Source of the DNA: Leuctra nigra | Lineage: Eukaryota; Arthropoda; Insecta; Plecoptera; Leuctridae | Length of the DNA stretch: 64,000 bases | Assembly: GCA_934045905.1 (NCBI GenBank) | Contig: OW203769.1 | Coordinates: 13,609,705-13,673,704 of the forward strand | Direction: 5' to 3' | The notes under the pieces: model-generated | Seen by the model: only the letters and a program-made list of their open reading frames with translations | What the model was told of the DNA's origin: nothing | Databases searched by the model: none | Translations under genes and position numbers: made by a program | Shown here: piece by piece, positions 1-11,960 of the stretch | How the letters are laid out: each line of letters opens with the position of its first letter | Numbering within the stretch: the first letter of the stretch is position 1

Positions 1-1057
1 ATGACAACAGAGATGATTCGTAAATGAAGATGAAGCGATTAGTGTGATACTTCTCTTCAAACTGGTCAACTGTACATGTGGTGACGTCACGTTAATCACA
101 AGACAGCTGGACAGTGATTGGTTGAAGGAGTCGATCTCTTGGTCAGTGAAGCTGACGTCCTTCCTCTTCACATGATTCGAGTTTAGATGAGAGACAACGA
201 TATCACCCCACAACTGCGCAGTCTCAGTCAACACTTCTGAATCTTCTTTCCTCTCCCACCAACACTGCATCTTCTCCACAAACACCTTCGCCATCTTGAC
301 TGTATCCTCTTCATTTGTTCCCAAGGCCATCTTGATCTCGTCTTCAATGAGAGCGTCCAGTTCATCCTCCTTCGCTTGCTGAGTGAACCATTGCAGCCTC
401 CCGAAGAATTCCTTCAACTGATCATCACTGTCGATGGCATCATAAAACTCCTTAGAATCTTTCTCATTACTCTTCTTCTGCATGTGCTTCATCACTTCCT
501 CCTTCATTTCATTGAATGCGGTCTCCTTTAGAACAGTCGGTTGCGTGTAGCCGTTCGTTCCCGTGGAAAATATCCTAGCTCTCTCCTGAACTGACGGGTT
601 TGTTTCTGAACTCTCAGCCGGCAAATTACTGTCAATGATAGCGTTCGTGTAGATAACAAAATCACACCTCTCAAAGCTAACGTCAAGTAATACACTCTTC
701 TGATATTTCGGATCTCTAAGATTACTCTCAACCTCACACGAAGATTTGTAATATTTGTAAACACTAAAACTGCCCTTCGCATCAGCTAGATTTTCGAGTA
801 ATATTATTTTGTTACATTTTACTCTATGTTGACATTGTATGAAGCAAGTTCTGTATTCGACTTCGCCCTTAAGTTTGTACTTAAAGAGTATGTCATCGAA
901 CGCGCCTGCGCCGGCGACGTTGGTCCCCAAGAAGAATCCGGCCGTGTGGTTGACGCCGCGCAGAAATAACAGCGACGCCATTTTGAACTCGTACTTCTGT
1001 CCTGAAATGTCGGCGAAGCCATCGGTCTTCTTGTAGGACAATCCGGCAGTGACATTC
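1..1057 (-). CDS. Partial gene: N-terminal part of a large arthropod-type protein of unknown function
   Basis: The minus strand is open for 352 codons from 1056 to 1 with no stop, and the frame continues off the left edge. The product starts NVTAGLSYKK. It contains ISGQKYEFKMASLLFLRGV (residues about 17-35) and AGAFDDILFKY (about 48-58), then a basic Cys/His stretch and a charged Glu/Lys-rich region with MQCWWERKEDSE near residue 280. From memory, this layout (a YE-K-ALFFLRG block, then AGAFDDI-F-Y, then a K/H-rich beta strand) occurs at the N-terminus of large insect and crustacean proteins that later carry NACHT-type NTPase or ankyrin regions; none of those regions is in the window. The conserved block begins upstream of the first Met (residue 25), so translation probably starts in an earlier exon. 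The best acceptor is AAG|G, with the exon beginning at 1057 in phase 2. LINE sequence lies directly upstream, so an interrupted pseudogene is possible. Confidence 0.6.
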
Positions 1058-1063
1058 CTTATA

Positions 1064-2098
1064 TATATTGTGAGTATTTTACAGCACAGGCCGTTTCTCA
1101 CACCCCAATCGCCACCTCTCCTTGTCCATCCAACCATCTTCCAGCAAGTTTCTTCTCCCCATTGCCTCCTTTACATCTTCTTGCCATTCTCTCGGCGGTC
1201 GGCCCCTTTTCCTCCTCTCTGGAGGGGTCCAATGCCATTACTTCAGGGGCCACCTATGGGGATCCATTCTTCTTAAGTGTCCATACCAGCACAATCTCCT
1301 TCGCTCTATCTCCTCTACCACTGTTTCTTCCTTCTTCATCCATCTCCGTATCTGTTCATTCCTAATATGCTCAATTCTTGACACCCTACAACTTCTTCTG
1401 AGCGCATCCATTTCAACCGCCATCAACCTCTCTTTATCCCTCTTCGTTACTTCCCAGGTCTCAGATCCGTATGTAAGAATACTTTGTACAATGCTGCTAT
1501 AAATTCTATTCTTTGTAGGCTTCTGCAGTTGTTCAGACCACCACATCGAGTTCAGCTTCTGAACCGCTTGTCTTCCCTGGATTATCCGGCTGCTAATATC
1601 TCTCCGACTACTTCCCTCCGATGAAAAAATAGATCCTAAGTACTTATACTCTCGGCACTCTTTCACTTCCTTCCCATCCACGTCCATGTCATTACCTTCT
1701 CCCCCTACCACCAAGTATTTGGTCTTGTCAAAATTGATTTTTAAACCCCATTTTTCGTATGTTTCTGATAATTTCCGCATCATATAATTGCAGTCGTCCT
1801 CGTCCAATGCAACCACTACTTGGTCATCAGCAAAGAGAAGGGAATGCAGGTAATCTCCATTCACAGGCACACCCATCCATCTACACTTAGCTTGCCATTC
1901 TTGCAAAACCTTATCTATATAGATTTTGAATAGAGAAGGTGAGAGGCAGCACCCTTGACGCAAACCCTTCGTAATCTCGAAGCTACTGGACATGCGATTT
2001 CCTACTTTCACTACACTCCTCTGTCCTTCATACAGGTCTCTTATGGTGTCCACATAAGACATTCCTTCAAACATAGAAACAATTGGAACAAAGATCAC
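1064..2098 (-). mobile_element. 5'-truncated non-LTR retrotransposon (LINE) fragment, reverse transcriptase C-terminal half
   Basis: An open frame at 1238-2098 gives 286 residues with reverse transcriptase hallmarks: GLRQGCCLSPSLFKIYID, then LLFADDQVVVA (catalytic ADD box), then KTKYLVVGG, then the thumb-region REYKYLGSIF. It ends in a WYGHLRRMDPHR region typical of LINE C-termini. At about 1240 the frame breaks. The family's usual C-terminal tail (RRKRGRPPREWQEDVKEAM, then RWRLGCEKRPVL and stop) continues in another frame down to 1079. The endonuclease domain and the N-terminal part of the polymerase are missing, so this is a dead 5'-truncated copy. The 3' end runs into an AT-rich tail about 20 nt from the apparent acceptor of the neighbouring exon. 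I cannot assign the clade with confidence. No clear target-site duplication was found. Confidence 0.85.
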
Positions 2099-3092
2099 CT
2101 CTGCTCTTCAAACTAGCAATGGCCAATCAGAATGCACAGTTCCAGGAGTTACGAGGGAACCTAAGCTTCTGATTGGCTGAATACGTAAAGAATCACGCGT
2201 CTTCGTATACGAGTTGCTTAATTTGTACACCCACTGTCAGAAGAATTGACTAAGTTATTAATAGCTACGTTGGAGCTCGAATTAGTTGAATGGAGAAGTA
2301 AATATTATTAGGTATGAGGTTAGTTCTTATAATCAAACCCTTCAACCTCAATCTCAAATGCTCTGTGCCAAGTTCAAGTTTTGGTAAAGGACTTGAATTT
2401 CGCAAGCAATTTATGAGTCCGCGGGTGTATCGGGATAACAACGATCACTTGACTTACATCTCGGCTTTATCTTGGGACTTATCTGCTTCATGGCTGCTTA
2501 TTTCTTCTGCTGCTGGAATCAAGTGCAAGTTGTGACGTCAGACATCGCGTGTCCTATCTCGGACGTCAATAAGGAAAATATAAGTTGAGTTGATTATAAA
2601 TAATTGTCGGTTACAATTATAATAATTGTTCTAAGGCATGGTGCCATAAGCTTCTGTCGCTAGGCGAAACCTGATTGGATTAAAAAAACATACTGTTTCA
2701 AATGTGATCAAATGTGAAACTACAAACCGCAACGGTTTCGCCGCAGCGGCAGATGCGTCGAAGATATTATTTTATTGGGTGTGAAAGAACATTTTTTTTT
2801 ATTGAAATACACTTTTGGCAGTAGAAAATTCGGTGTAAATCTTAATTGAAAATAAATCAAATTCACCGTTGTGTTTTCTAACTCTTGCAATGTGTTCACA
2901 CTTGACGCTCGATTATCAATGTATGAACTACACAGTCGTGCTGGATGGGTCACAACTCTTAAAACTTAATCATCTGGCGGGGGAAAATAATCAAACTTTC
3001 AAAAAATCTACAAAAATAATTATTTGCCTGGGTCTGAAAGCTGGTATTTGGTAGGCTGCCAAATCTGATGCAATGTAATTTTGAACCTTTTA
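2099..3092. other. AT-rich stretch without a supported gene
   Basis: Nothing here is supported as coding. Short open frames lack recognisable domains. At 2457-2491 on the minus strand a Met with good context is followed after 11 codons by a GTAAGT donor; it could be a first exon of the gene at 1-1057, but the splice phases do not match. A short perfect palindrome around GGCATGGTGCC lies near 2636. Confidence 0.5.
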
Positions 3093-3095
3093 AGC

Positions 3096-3284
3096 CCCAT
3101 TTACACGGTGCAATTTCTTGTACAACTTCTGTACCACACTTCTGTGTCACACTTCTTGAATGGAAATTAAATTAGAACATGTTTTAAGTTCTGTGACAGA
3201 AAGTTGCGTCGTGTAAATACAAAATTGTATGCAAAATGGGAATGTGACACAGAAGTTGTTCAAGAAATTGCACCGTGTAAATGG
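3096..3284. mobile_element. MITE, family 2 (TIR with ATTTACACGG), copy 1
   Basis: The left end (CATTTACACGGTGCAATTTC) and the reverse complement of the right end match over about 35 bp, both continuing into an ACAACTTCTGT block. A second copy at 49752-49948 shares the interior (AGAACATGTTTTAAGTTC, then AAGTTGCGTCGTGTAAA) and there is flanked by TTA on both sides. The family is therefore a short non-autonomous DNA transposon, probably PIF/Harbinger-like by its TWA target. No coding capacity. Confidence 0.75.
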
Positions 3285-4351
3285 AAATTTCTGTTGATTT
3301 TGCGGAAACTGTTTGAACAGTATATACTTAAAAGTTTAGTAGCAACTGAATGTAACTCACCCTCCATATTGCCTTGCGCTGAAGAGTGAAGCTTGTGGCA
3401 TCAGTCACGTCAAAGCTCTGGCGATGTTACCAAGAATATGACAAACAATACGAGTAACAGAGATAACACGAACAGTCACGTGACACTCATTCAAGAGGCG
3501 CTGTTATCTCTGACACTGACCTTGAGGATTTATTTGCAACCACAGCCTTCTTGATGTCTTCTACAGGAAAGGAGGGAAACGTATCAATAGAATGCGCTAG
3601 TAAAATTAGATGGCTGAAGAAACCAGTCAATATGCCGCTTTTGGTGAATAAACATCTAGTTTTCACAAGAATTAATGCTCCCTGAGTATGGATGAAATAT
3701 GCTTATGAAATATGTAAATTGTATTTGATTGTTGACACTGAGGTACTACATACACATCAATTTCTGTTAATTCGCAATGTAGTTCTAACATTTACTTGCA
3801 CTATACCTTATTTAAAGATGTTAATATTTTAGTTGACGCTAGTTAGGGTGACTCCAACTTTAGTGTCGAATTATCTCAACGACTTCATAGTAATGCTCCC
3901 AGAGTATGAATCATATTTATGTAGACTATTCCCCTTCTCTCTTTGCAGTAATTAGTCGTCAATTACAGTTTATTATCTCCCATTTCATGTAGCTAATTCA
4001 ACTAATACGTTCCTTAATCTCTAACTCTGGATTTATCTGATACATCCGTTCGTTTTATTGCAGAGTTAAAACGTAATGATAGTATTTCACTGCGCCGTAT
4101 CGATTCAGACAGAAGTTAAATCTTTCCCTACACGACTTTCATTTGCTTGTTATGGTAATGGAACTTGTACACTTGACAATCGCATTAATAGAACGTTTCG
4201 AATAGTATCTGCTTGACACTTGTTTATTGAGTGAGCAACTCATTCATTGGCTTCTTGCACGGAGAGCAAATGGTTGCGGGCTAAGAATAATAGGTATCAC
4301 TTCTCAGATGGATATGTAATTGTAAAATAGTGTATTGATAAATATTGTTTA
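3285..4351. other. AT-rich intergenic stretch
   Basis: No gene is supported. A short inverted repeat (CAGAGATAACA near 3460 against TGTTATCTCTG near 3505) is the only structure noticed. Confidence 0.4.
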
Positions 4352-4808
4352 AGCTGGCGTAGCGAGCGTAACCACGGTACTCTTATGGCATTTTCTCTTT
4401 TTTTGTGTGTGTGCTTTTGAAGGCACTGCCCAGGCCAAACCGTTCAACCAAACGATCAGAAATTTTGCACACATACTAAAGTAATCTAAACGCATCGTAT
4501 AGATTATAATCTATAGATTTTGGACAAGATCATGTGATTTTTTGAAATTAAAACTAAACCCGTTTGACCGATCAACCTAAAATTTTGCATGATTAACGGG
4601 ACCAACTTTTTAGGTGCTTTTGTAAATTTTCATACTAATCTTGTCGTAAACTTCAAAAGTTATTGACATTTTGTGCGTGTTCAGAAATATTTTTAACACG
4701 TTTCGGCTCTTTCCAAGATCTATAGAACAGCAACTTTCACACGTATATCAATTCGCATGCGACACGAATGGCTCGCTCATCAACGCGTTACTCAGAGCGT
4801 TTTCCTAG
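4352..4808 (+). mobile_element. Helitron/Helentron-like element, short copy H1
   Basis: Starts in a decayed GGCGTAGCGAGCG end followed by ACCACGGTACTCTTATGGCA, shared with the 47.1-kb copy. Ends in GCTCGCTCATCAACGCGTT, a GAGCG stem partner, and TTTTCCTAG at 4808. The interior has the family's degenerate blocks (AAATTTTGCATG, ACCAACTTTTTAGG). The end pattern is a subterminal inverted repeat plus a short 3' hairpin and CTAG, as in non-autonomous Helitron-type elements. Confidence 0.6.
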
Positions 4809-5202
4809 CTTATCACTTATCGAAATCAAGTGTACAATGTGTGATGACGATCTGTCCTGCATTTCCTTTCTCTAAACTGCAACAATGTATTTTCAACGAC
4901 AGCTGAAGGCCGCTGCATCTACCAGAATCCTCGTGTTAATTACAGATCTCAGAAGAATATTGAATTAGTTTTATTGCCTTCATTAACATCAATAAACTGC
5001 TAATGATCATGCTATCATGTGGATCTCGATGGCGTCGCGGAGTGGTCGTGAGACGGGGTCGTGATGCGGGAAGAAATAGATCGTCTTCGTGACGTGAACT
5101 GGAGCGATCACTCCGCCAGGATCACTAGGACAGAGTTAAACTGTTTTTTTCTAGGTCTTGCGATGACCAGTGTCCAGAGTTGCTCTTGTAGATTGTTATA
5201 TA

Positions 5203-5413
5203 CACTTGGCCAAACAAAACTTGAACGTTCAATAAATCTGATTGGCTGATAAATGTTAGATCGCACCATCAGAAGTCAGTCCAAGCGATCTCATTGTCTC
5301 ACTCTAGTAGGTGACCTCACATTTCAATGATAATAACAAGCTTTGATTGGTTATGGGGCATGACCAGCAGTCTTTCAAATTTGTTCAACGTTCAAGTTTT
5401 GTTTGGCCGAGTG
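5203..5413. mobile_element. MITE, family 1 (TIR CACTTGGCCAAACAAAA), copy a
   Basis: TA lies at both borders (5201-5202 and 5414-5415). Ends are CACTTGGCCAAACAAAACTT and, inverted, CACTCGGCCAAACAAAACTT, about 30 bp imperfect. The interior has TCGCACCATCAGAAGTCAGT and CAAGCTTTGATTGGTTATGG. Copies lie at 37641-37850, 49643-50062 (interrupted) and 63236-63454 (opposite strand), with a decayed piece at 26440-26575. The TA target suggests a Tc1/mariner-type driver. Non-coding. Confidence 0.85.
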
Positions 5414-5415
5414 TA

Positions 5416-5515
5416 CGTCAGAGGTAGAAGGACGTTGTCTTTATCCAATCATATTTGTAATGGTGACATGAGTATTGTGTAAAACTTAAGAATACTTCAA
5501 TACTGTATTGGAGAA
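5416..5515 (+). mobile_element. MITE family 3 fragment (TIR CAGAGGTAGAAGG)
   Basis: GTCAGAGGTAGAAGG is followed by TCCAATCATATTTGTAATGG and TGACATGAGT, matching the left half of the full copy at 15213-15446. The right half is missing. It abuts the family 1 MITE ending at 5413. Confidence 0.55.
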
Positions 5516-8500
5516 AAGTAATTACGGGATGTGAACCAAAAACTCGAAGTTTTCAAGTTATTTTTATTTACGCAGTGGTGAGAGATCCAGCCCGTCCCAT
5601 GTGACGTGAAAACATCTCAACATATTCTATGTTTGAGTCTAGTTGGAGTCGTAATCGTGGTCTTATGGCATTTAACATTGGTAACATTTTCAACCACTCA
5701 GTAAAAACAAACAAACATTAAAAGCCGAGGATGGCAACAATGTGGTATTTTGTAATTTTTGCGTTATGCATTTTAACAATCCCTTTTGAAAACCGGAAAC
5801 TGGAATTGTTGAGCTTCCTGTGGTCTATACTGCTTTACCAAGGAATGGAGCCTTTTTATTTTCATTATATTTCCATCTGTTGTGGTATTATGATAATGAT
5901 TGCAATGATATTGCATCAAAACCAGTAAAATAGTAGCGAATGATTCTATTACGCTTACACATGTATACTCCTGAAAAAGAGTATTCATTAATCCTAGTCC
6001 TAAAAGATTATCAGAAAGCAAAGACCAAGATACTTTGACTGACGTGACCGCTCACTTGACTTCGAAATATCCCTGCCCTAAAACCGATCAAACCTCCACT
6101 TGGCCATTTCTCTTGTCAAAACAGACCTCCAGGCTTCAATTTCACTGCTCCGAAATATCACCACAATAACATGCATAGAGACCTGACTCAGTTATGTACA
6201 GAAACACCGGTCATTTACATTGTCATTTGCAAGTAAAACAAGAGTTTGCAAAGCTGATCATACCAGACATGAGCATAAATAGATTAATTGTCAAGTTATA
6301 TTGTTACTTTGTTGACTTGTTGTCTTTTTGGTTTGAATGTGAAATTAAGAGTCTGGTTGCCTAGATCGGTCATGGCTTTCGCTTCCGGTTTGGCCGCCAT
6401 TTTGAAATTTGTATACCTAATATTTTTCTTCTAAAGCTTAGCACACAATTTGCTTATATCGTTTATACAATTCTGAATTGGAAGGCATATATTGAATTTA
6501 AATAAAGGGATTAATTTTAAACATGATTTAAAACTTGAAACAAATATTTGATATTATTTTCACCAATAGCTTAAAAAAGGACAAAAGACCTAAAAAAAAC
6601 AAGAAAATTACTTAATTAAAGAAAACATTTTCTGGCAAGATATAACACTTATTTTTGAAATCAGGAACACATGAAACATAATATTTATGTATCTACTATT
6701 GATTTTAGACTAGACATGACGTCTGAACAAAAAATAAAAAAATGTATGTCTTCAACATCCTAAGTCCTAACCCTAGAAATAAGAAAGTTGCATTTGTAGT
6801 ACTTGTCTGATAAAATGTGTAAAACAAGATGTGCTTAACGAATAAGACAAATAGATTGATGCAATTGTAATATGTGGTTCATCTCTTCCAAAGAGAAAAA
6901 AAACCAAACGACTTGAAAACACTATCGGCCACACATCGATCATCGCGCAACTGCTGCAGAATCATCATCTCATCTTGACACTGCCCTCGTGACCGGTCCT
7001 AACAGATCGAGTGTCAAATCGTCTTCACATATCTCAATTGTCCGCGGATGCTGTGCGATCTGTAACCATGGCAACTGATTGGCAAGGACGCATCCGGCAA
7101 GGCTGCAAGATGAATCTAGCACGCGGTTCCTATAGCACTGACATGAGATGAGAGATCGAGATGCTGTCTGTACCCCTGTGTTACGTCATTATAGCCAGAC
7201 AAGTTGGAAGAGCTTTCGAGATTTGAACGGTTCAGGAAAATCAAGTAAACTTTTTAAAACAAATTGATAAATTAATTTTTTTTTCTTAAATTTTTCAATT
7301 TTAACAATTTGTCAATTTGTTATGTTTTTTTTTTTACTTTTTCCAATCATTTCGTCAACCCATTTTGTCTCCAATCGTATCCAAAAAAGTGCCTGCAACA
7401 AGCAGCAAAATCGTTCGCGCTTGCACCACCTTAAAACGTTTATTTGCATCGTTTGTTGCAATTTATCGAAAAAGAATGAAGTTAACTTTGGCGAAAGAAT
7501 TGGTGCGCAGTTAATTCGTTAAGTATTTTTATGTAGTTGGCAAAAGTTTTAAAATGACGTGATCATTTTAACGACGGCACACCTGTACATTTAATGGACT
7601 TGGGAAGAAACTACCTTTTGCTTTCATTTACTATAAGAAACCCTATAAAGCTGTAAAGCAATAAAATCGTTTTAATTATTATGCAATAGAAATCACCACG
7701 ATTGCCGTATAGAATATTGTTTCTTTTTGAAATTGCCATCTGACCGACATTTGTATATAGGTAGATTGGTCACGGTGGAAACGCAAAGAAACATTTCCGA
7801 GAAGAGAAAAGAGTCGAGATATATTTAATTCCTGTATATGCAACGACTGGACCACTCACGGAATACTCCCCCCTGCCACTCCTCTAATTGCTGGGGCGAG
7901 GTAAATATTGCACTGGCTCCGTGCGCAAGCGTAATACCAATCGTGACTGAAGGATTTCAATATCCCGCTCTTTTGTCCAGCGATCCCACAGCCTTCTTGC
8001 GCGGCCCGCCACCGCCTTTGAGACGATTAATTGTACCCAGCCTTGCTACTCCCTGCCTATGTGAGGTTAAGGTTTGGTACTACTTTTGAAATTACACGGT
8101 TACGATTACTTTGTAAGACCTCTCTGGAATTGAAAGTATGAAGATTGGAGTTTATGATACAATAAACATTGTTTTGTGACGTCTTTGAATGTCATTGGAG
8201 AATTGATGTGAGTATTCTATTGGTACCTATAATACTTGCAAAATGTTGGTTGGTGTCTTTGACATCAACGTCACTTTCATGCTAGGTTAACCGTTATTAC
8301 TATTATTATCTACACAGTAGTTAGTAATGTAGCTAACTAAGTTTACGATGTGGATGTCAATTTTTAGTTTTTACATAATATAGTTACTTTTTGTAGCCCT
8401 ACAATAATTATTATAATGGAATTTATCATTAAATATTACTCAAATATTTGAAATAAGTACCTAATGGATTATTTATAACAATCGAGCTGGCTAACAAATA

Positions 8501-8960
8501 ACCTGAACCCTTCCACACCGCCATATGATTGACGACATTCATTCTTTTGTTTCTATAGTGATTGATTACTTTCATAAACAATATTAGAGTGAATTTCGTC
8601 AGTAAAGGTAGCAATTTTTTGTAGAACGAGACGCATGAGTAATGAGGTAATTTTACCAATTTAGGTATCTTTCACAAACGCCGTATAGATTTAACCTCCA
8701 AATGAGGGTAAAAGTGCTCTCTTACGTGATTTCCAATCTGTACATTTTTACATATCGATTTATTGGCAATTCACAAATAATGACAAAGTACCTACCATTC
8801 AAATATACTCCTGTAACTAATTTGACTGTAACTAAAAAAACATATACCGCATTGAAAGTCAAATTAGGAATTTGACAAAATCTAACGGAGACAAAATTAT
8901 ATTATTAGTGAATTGTAATATATTTTTTGACCTTCATTTCCGGATTAGAGCCAGACCTCG
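5516..8960. other. Intergenic stretch without a supported gene
   Basis: AT-rich. The longest small frames (for example a hydrophobic 65-residue frame at 5731-5928) have no upstream or splice support and no recognisable domain. Near 6380-6405 a CTTCCGG motif sits next to a GCCGCCAT motif, echoing the unit of the 118-bp array at 34.6 kb. Confidence 0.4.
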
Positions 8961-8968
8961 CCGTTACC

Positions 8969-9001
8969 CCCCCCCCCCCCCCCCCCCCCCAGCCCCCCTC
9001 C
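8969..9001. repeat. Poly-C tract
   Basis: A near-pure run of about 30 C lies between GCCGTTA and a C-rich tail. It is the largest of several C/G homopolymers in the window (others near 29036, 29176, 43077, 46609, 50200, 50350 and 50560). It can form a G-quadruplex on the minus strand, and its assembled length is likely unreliable. Confidence 0.85.
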
Positions 9002-10376
9002 CCAATACACCACCGACGCACTCCATAGAAAGTGCATGGCTTCATGTTCGCAATGATATTAATAAATCGTTGTGAAATCGTCGAATAAGAGGAAGCCATA
9101 AGTCCTCGGGAGAAACGGTGCGAACATTGTGGGCCAGTGATTTACAAATTACAAAGTCCCAGGGGGGTCGACCGGTCAAAATGGCTCGTTCACAGATATT
9201 TATTATTAGGGAAGTATTTGCATGCGGTTATAGTTAACTGATCGGTGTAACTTATTTGTTACGTCTTCGTTTATTGCGTTGCCCACAACTCAAAATGTAC
9301 AAGACCCGTGGAGAGAGATGGCCCAGGATTCAGGAAGCAAAGTAGCAACGGGGGGCGTTTTGGGTTGGCCCTAATAACTTGAGATTCATAGCAACGAGTA
9401 AAAGGCATAATACACGTAGGTATTGCCCATTATATTGCTTATCGTTTTCGTCATGAAGTCCAAGTTTTAATACCGTCACTAGATAACCACCCTTATCGGC
9501 AATATTCTTTTACGTCGAAATTATACTGAAAACCACCCTTATCGTCGTGATGCCATAATTATAGCAATTGGAAATCACCCTTCGAGGGTATGATAAGGGT
9601 GAAAGTTTCTTTCACCGATAGGGCATGTGCAAAGCGAAACAAAGTGCATTTTGTGCATTCATTCGAATTAATTTGAAAAATGGTGCTTTCCGTCTAATAA
9701 CCACACCATTTCCTTGTTAATAATAGATAGGTATCTACCCACACTGATGATTTCCAATGATTTTAGGGTAACAATGGAACTTTAAATGATTATTTACTAG
9801 GCGTGGAGTTACTTTAGATCGAAAATTTTTAGCTACACAGGTTTGAACTGTCAGCTGTCAAGCTGTCAACAAAATCAGCTGAGTGTAGTCCAAAGATACT
9901 GAAACCAAAGAGTTTCAAAATAAAGATGAAACACTTTCCCACAAAACTCTCATGACGCTTACGGTGGACAATTTATCGTCCTATCTTTGGCATGCCTTAT
10001 TGATATGATATGGAAAAGGGGTCTTGGATGACTTTTGCCATGTCTGATTCAGAAAGACGATAGAACTTAGAAGCCATCATGTTTATTGTGCGAGTGTGGT
10101 TTTGAGAACTCACATCACAAGATCTGACTCAAGTTACCATTAGGTGCGGAATGAGAATTGTAGGGAGATGATGATGAGGAAGAGGTAACGATGGACTGTG
10201 GGACGGAGGAGGAACCTTCTCATCATTTGTCTCTCGACTGAGGAAAACAACGAAAGACAGGATTCAGGAAGGAAATCGACGGAATGTAAATTGTCCGTCC
10301 TCCGAAGTGCAAGTCCAGAGCGTAATGAGGGATTCTGGATCCTCCGAAACCCGAAATAAGTGACACGATATCGGTA
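9002..10376. other. Intergenic stretch with weak repeat structure
   Basis: No gene is supported. ACCACCCTTATCG occurs twice near 9490-9545, with an inverted relative (GATAAGGGTGAAAG) near 9592. Near 10200-10240 lies the motif CCTTCTCATCATTTGTCTCT, shared with repeats at 17.7 and 31.3 kb. Confidence 0.35.
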
Positions 10377-11715
10377 TTCTGGTACTCGGGCACCGGGCAC
10401 GATGTATTCTGGCACCCTGGCACGATGTATTCTGGCACCTTGGCACCCTGGCACGATGTATTCTGGCACTTTGGTACCACGCACGATGCATGTATTCTGG
10501 TTGTACTTATACTCGGGGTGGACCCCTGAGGCTGCATGCAACAGGTGGGCGCAATGTTTCATCATGATCGGAGACACTCTGGCACCGTACACGATGTATT
10601 CTGGCACTCTGGCACCACGCACGATGTATGTATTCTGGTACTTGTACTCGGGGTGGACCCCTGAGGCTGCATGCAACAGGTGGGCGCAATGTTTCATCAT
10701 GATCGGAGACACTCTGGCACCGTACACGATGTATTCTGGCACTCTGGCACCACGCACGATGTATGTATTCTGGTACTTGTACTCGGGGTGGACCCCTGAG
10801 GCTGCATGCAACAGGTGGGCGCAATGTTTCATCATGATCGGAGACACTCTGGCACCGTACACGATGTATTCTGGCACTCTGGCACCACGCACGATGTATG
10901 TATTCTGGTACTTGTACTCGGGGTGGACCCCTGAGGCTGCATGCAACAGGTGGGCGCAATGTTTCATCATGATCGGAGACACTCTGGCACCGTACACGAT
11001 GTATTCTGGCACTCTGGCACCACGCACGATGTATGTATTCTGGTACTTGTACTCGGGGTGGACCCCTGAGGCTGCATGCAACAGGTGGGCGCAATGTTTC
11101 ATCATGATCGGAGACACTCTGGCACCGTACACGATTTATTCTGGCACTCTGGCACCATGCACGATGTATTCTGGTACTCTGGCACGATGTATTCTGGTAC
11201 TTGTACCTACTCGGGGTGGACCCCTGAGGCTGTATGCAACAGGTGGGCGCAATGTTTCATCATGATCGGAGACACTCTGGCACCGTACACGATGTATTCT
11301 GGCACTCTGGCACCACGCACGATGTATGTATTCTGGTACTTGTACTCGGGGTGGACCCCTGAGGCTGCATGCAACAGGTGGGCGCAATGTTTCATCATGA
11401 TCGGAGACACTCTGGCACCACGCACGATGTATTCTGGCACTCTGGCACGATGTATTCTGGTACTTGTACTCGGGGTGGACCCCTGAGGCTGCATGCAACA
11501 GGTGGGCGCAATGTTTCATCATGATCGGAGACACTCTGACACCACGCACGATGTATTCTGGCACTCTGGCACCGGGCATGATGTATTCTGGCACCACGCA
11601 CGATGTATTTTGGCACTTTGGCACCACGCACGATGTATTCTGGTACTTGTACTCGGGGTGGACCCCTGAGGCTGCATGCAACAGGTGGGCGCAATGTTTC
11701 ATCATGATCTCGTAG
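10377..11715. repeat. 135-bp minisatellite with higher-order structure
   Basis: The unit begins GGCACCGTACACGATGTATT at 10581, 10716, 10851, 10986 and 11121, a period of exactly 135 bp, with nearly identical units. A variant block follows to 11715. Each unit contains several smaller modules of the type CACGATGTATTCTGGCAC. The left flank (10377-10500) is a run of only these short modules, which suggests how the longer unit arose. Because 135 is divisible by 3, several frames on both strands stay open across the array (minus 10140-11132 of 330 codons, plus 10360-11265 of 301, minus 10507-11094 of 195). I do not regard these as genes. Confidence 0.9.
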
Positions 11716-11742
11716 CGCACGACTGACCCAGTTCCTTATGCT

Positions 11743-11960
11743 GCACATTGCCATGAGTGCGAGAGGGACAGACACACCTTGTCTTTGCAAGTGCAAGGGA
11801 GACAGAAGACACCCCTGCACATTGCCATGAGTGCGAGAGAGACACGACATGGCAGTTCCCTGTTGTCCGACAGAGACAGAAGACACCCCTGCACATTGCC
11901 ATGAGTGCGATAGAGACAGACGCACCTTGTCTTTGCAAGTGCAAGGGAGACCGATGAAGA
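11743..11960. repeat. 74-bp tandem repeat, nearly three copies
   Basis: GCACATTGCCATGAGTGCGA recurs at 11743, 11817 and 11891, a 74-bp step. Units 1 and 3 share CCTTGTCTTTGCAAGTGCAA; unit 2 has a different middle. It directly follows the 135-bp array and is not related to it in sequence. Confidence 0.85.

Noticed and set aside
2457..2491. Candidate first exon (Met plus 11 codons, GTAAGT donor) for the gene at 1-1057
   Set aside because: It leaves one base of a codon while the exon at 1057 needs two, so the join is out of phase.
5731..5928. Hydrophobic 65-residue frame that looks like membrane segments
   Set aside because: AT-rich sequence often gives such frames; an overlapping frame on the other strand is as long, and no signal supports a gene.
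10140..11720. Several long frames on both strands, up to 330 codons
   Set aside because: They exist only because a 135-bp repeat is a multiple of 3. Peptides are repetitive, frames overlap on both strands and show no domain.
11743..11960. CRISPR-like array
   Set aside because: Repeats are direct 74-bp tandem units with no unique spacers, in a eukaryotic context.
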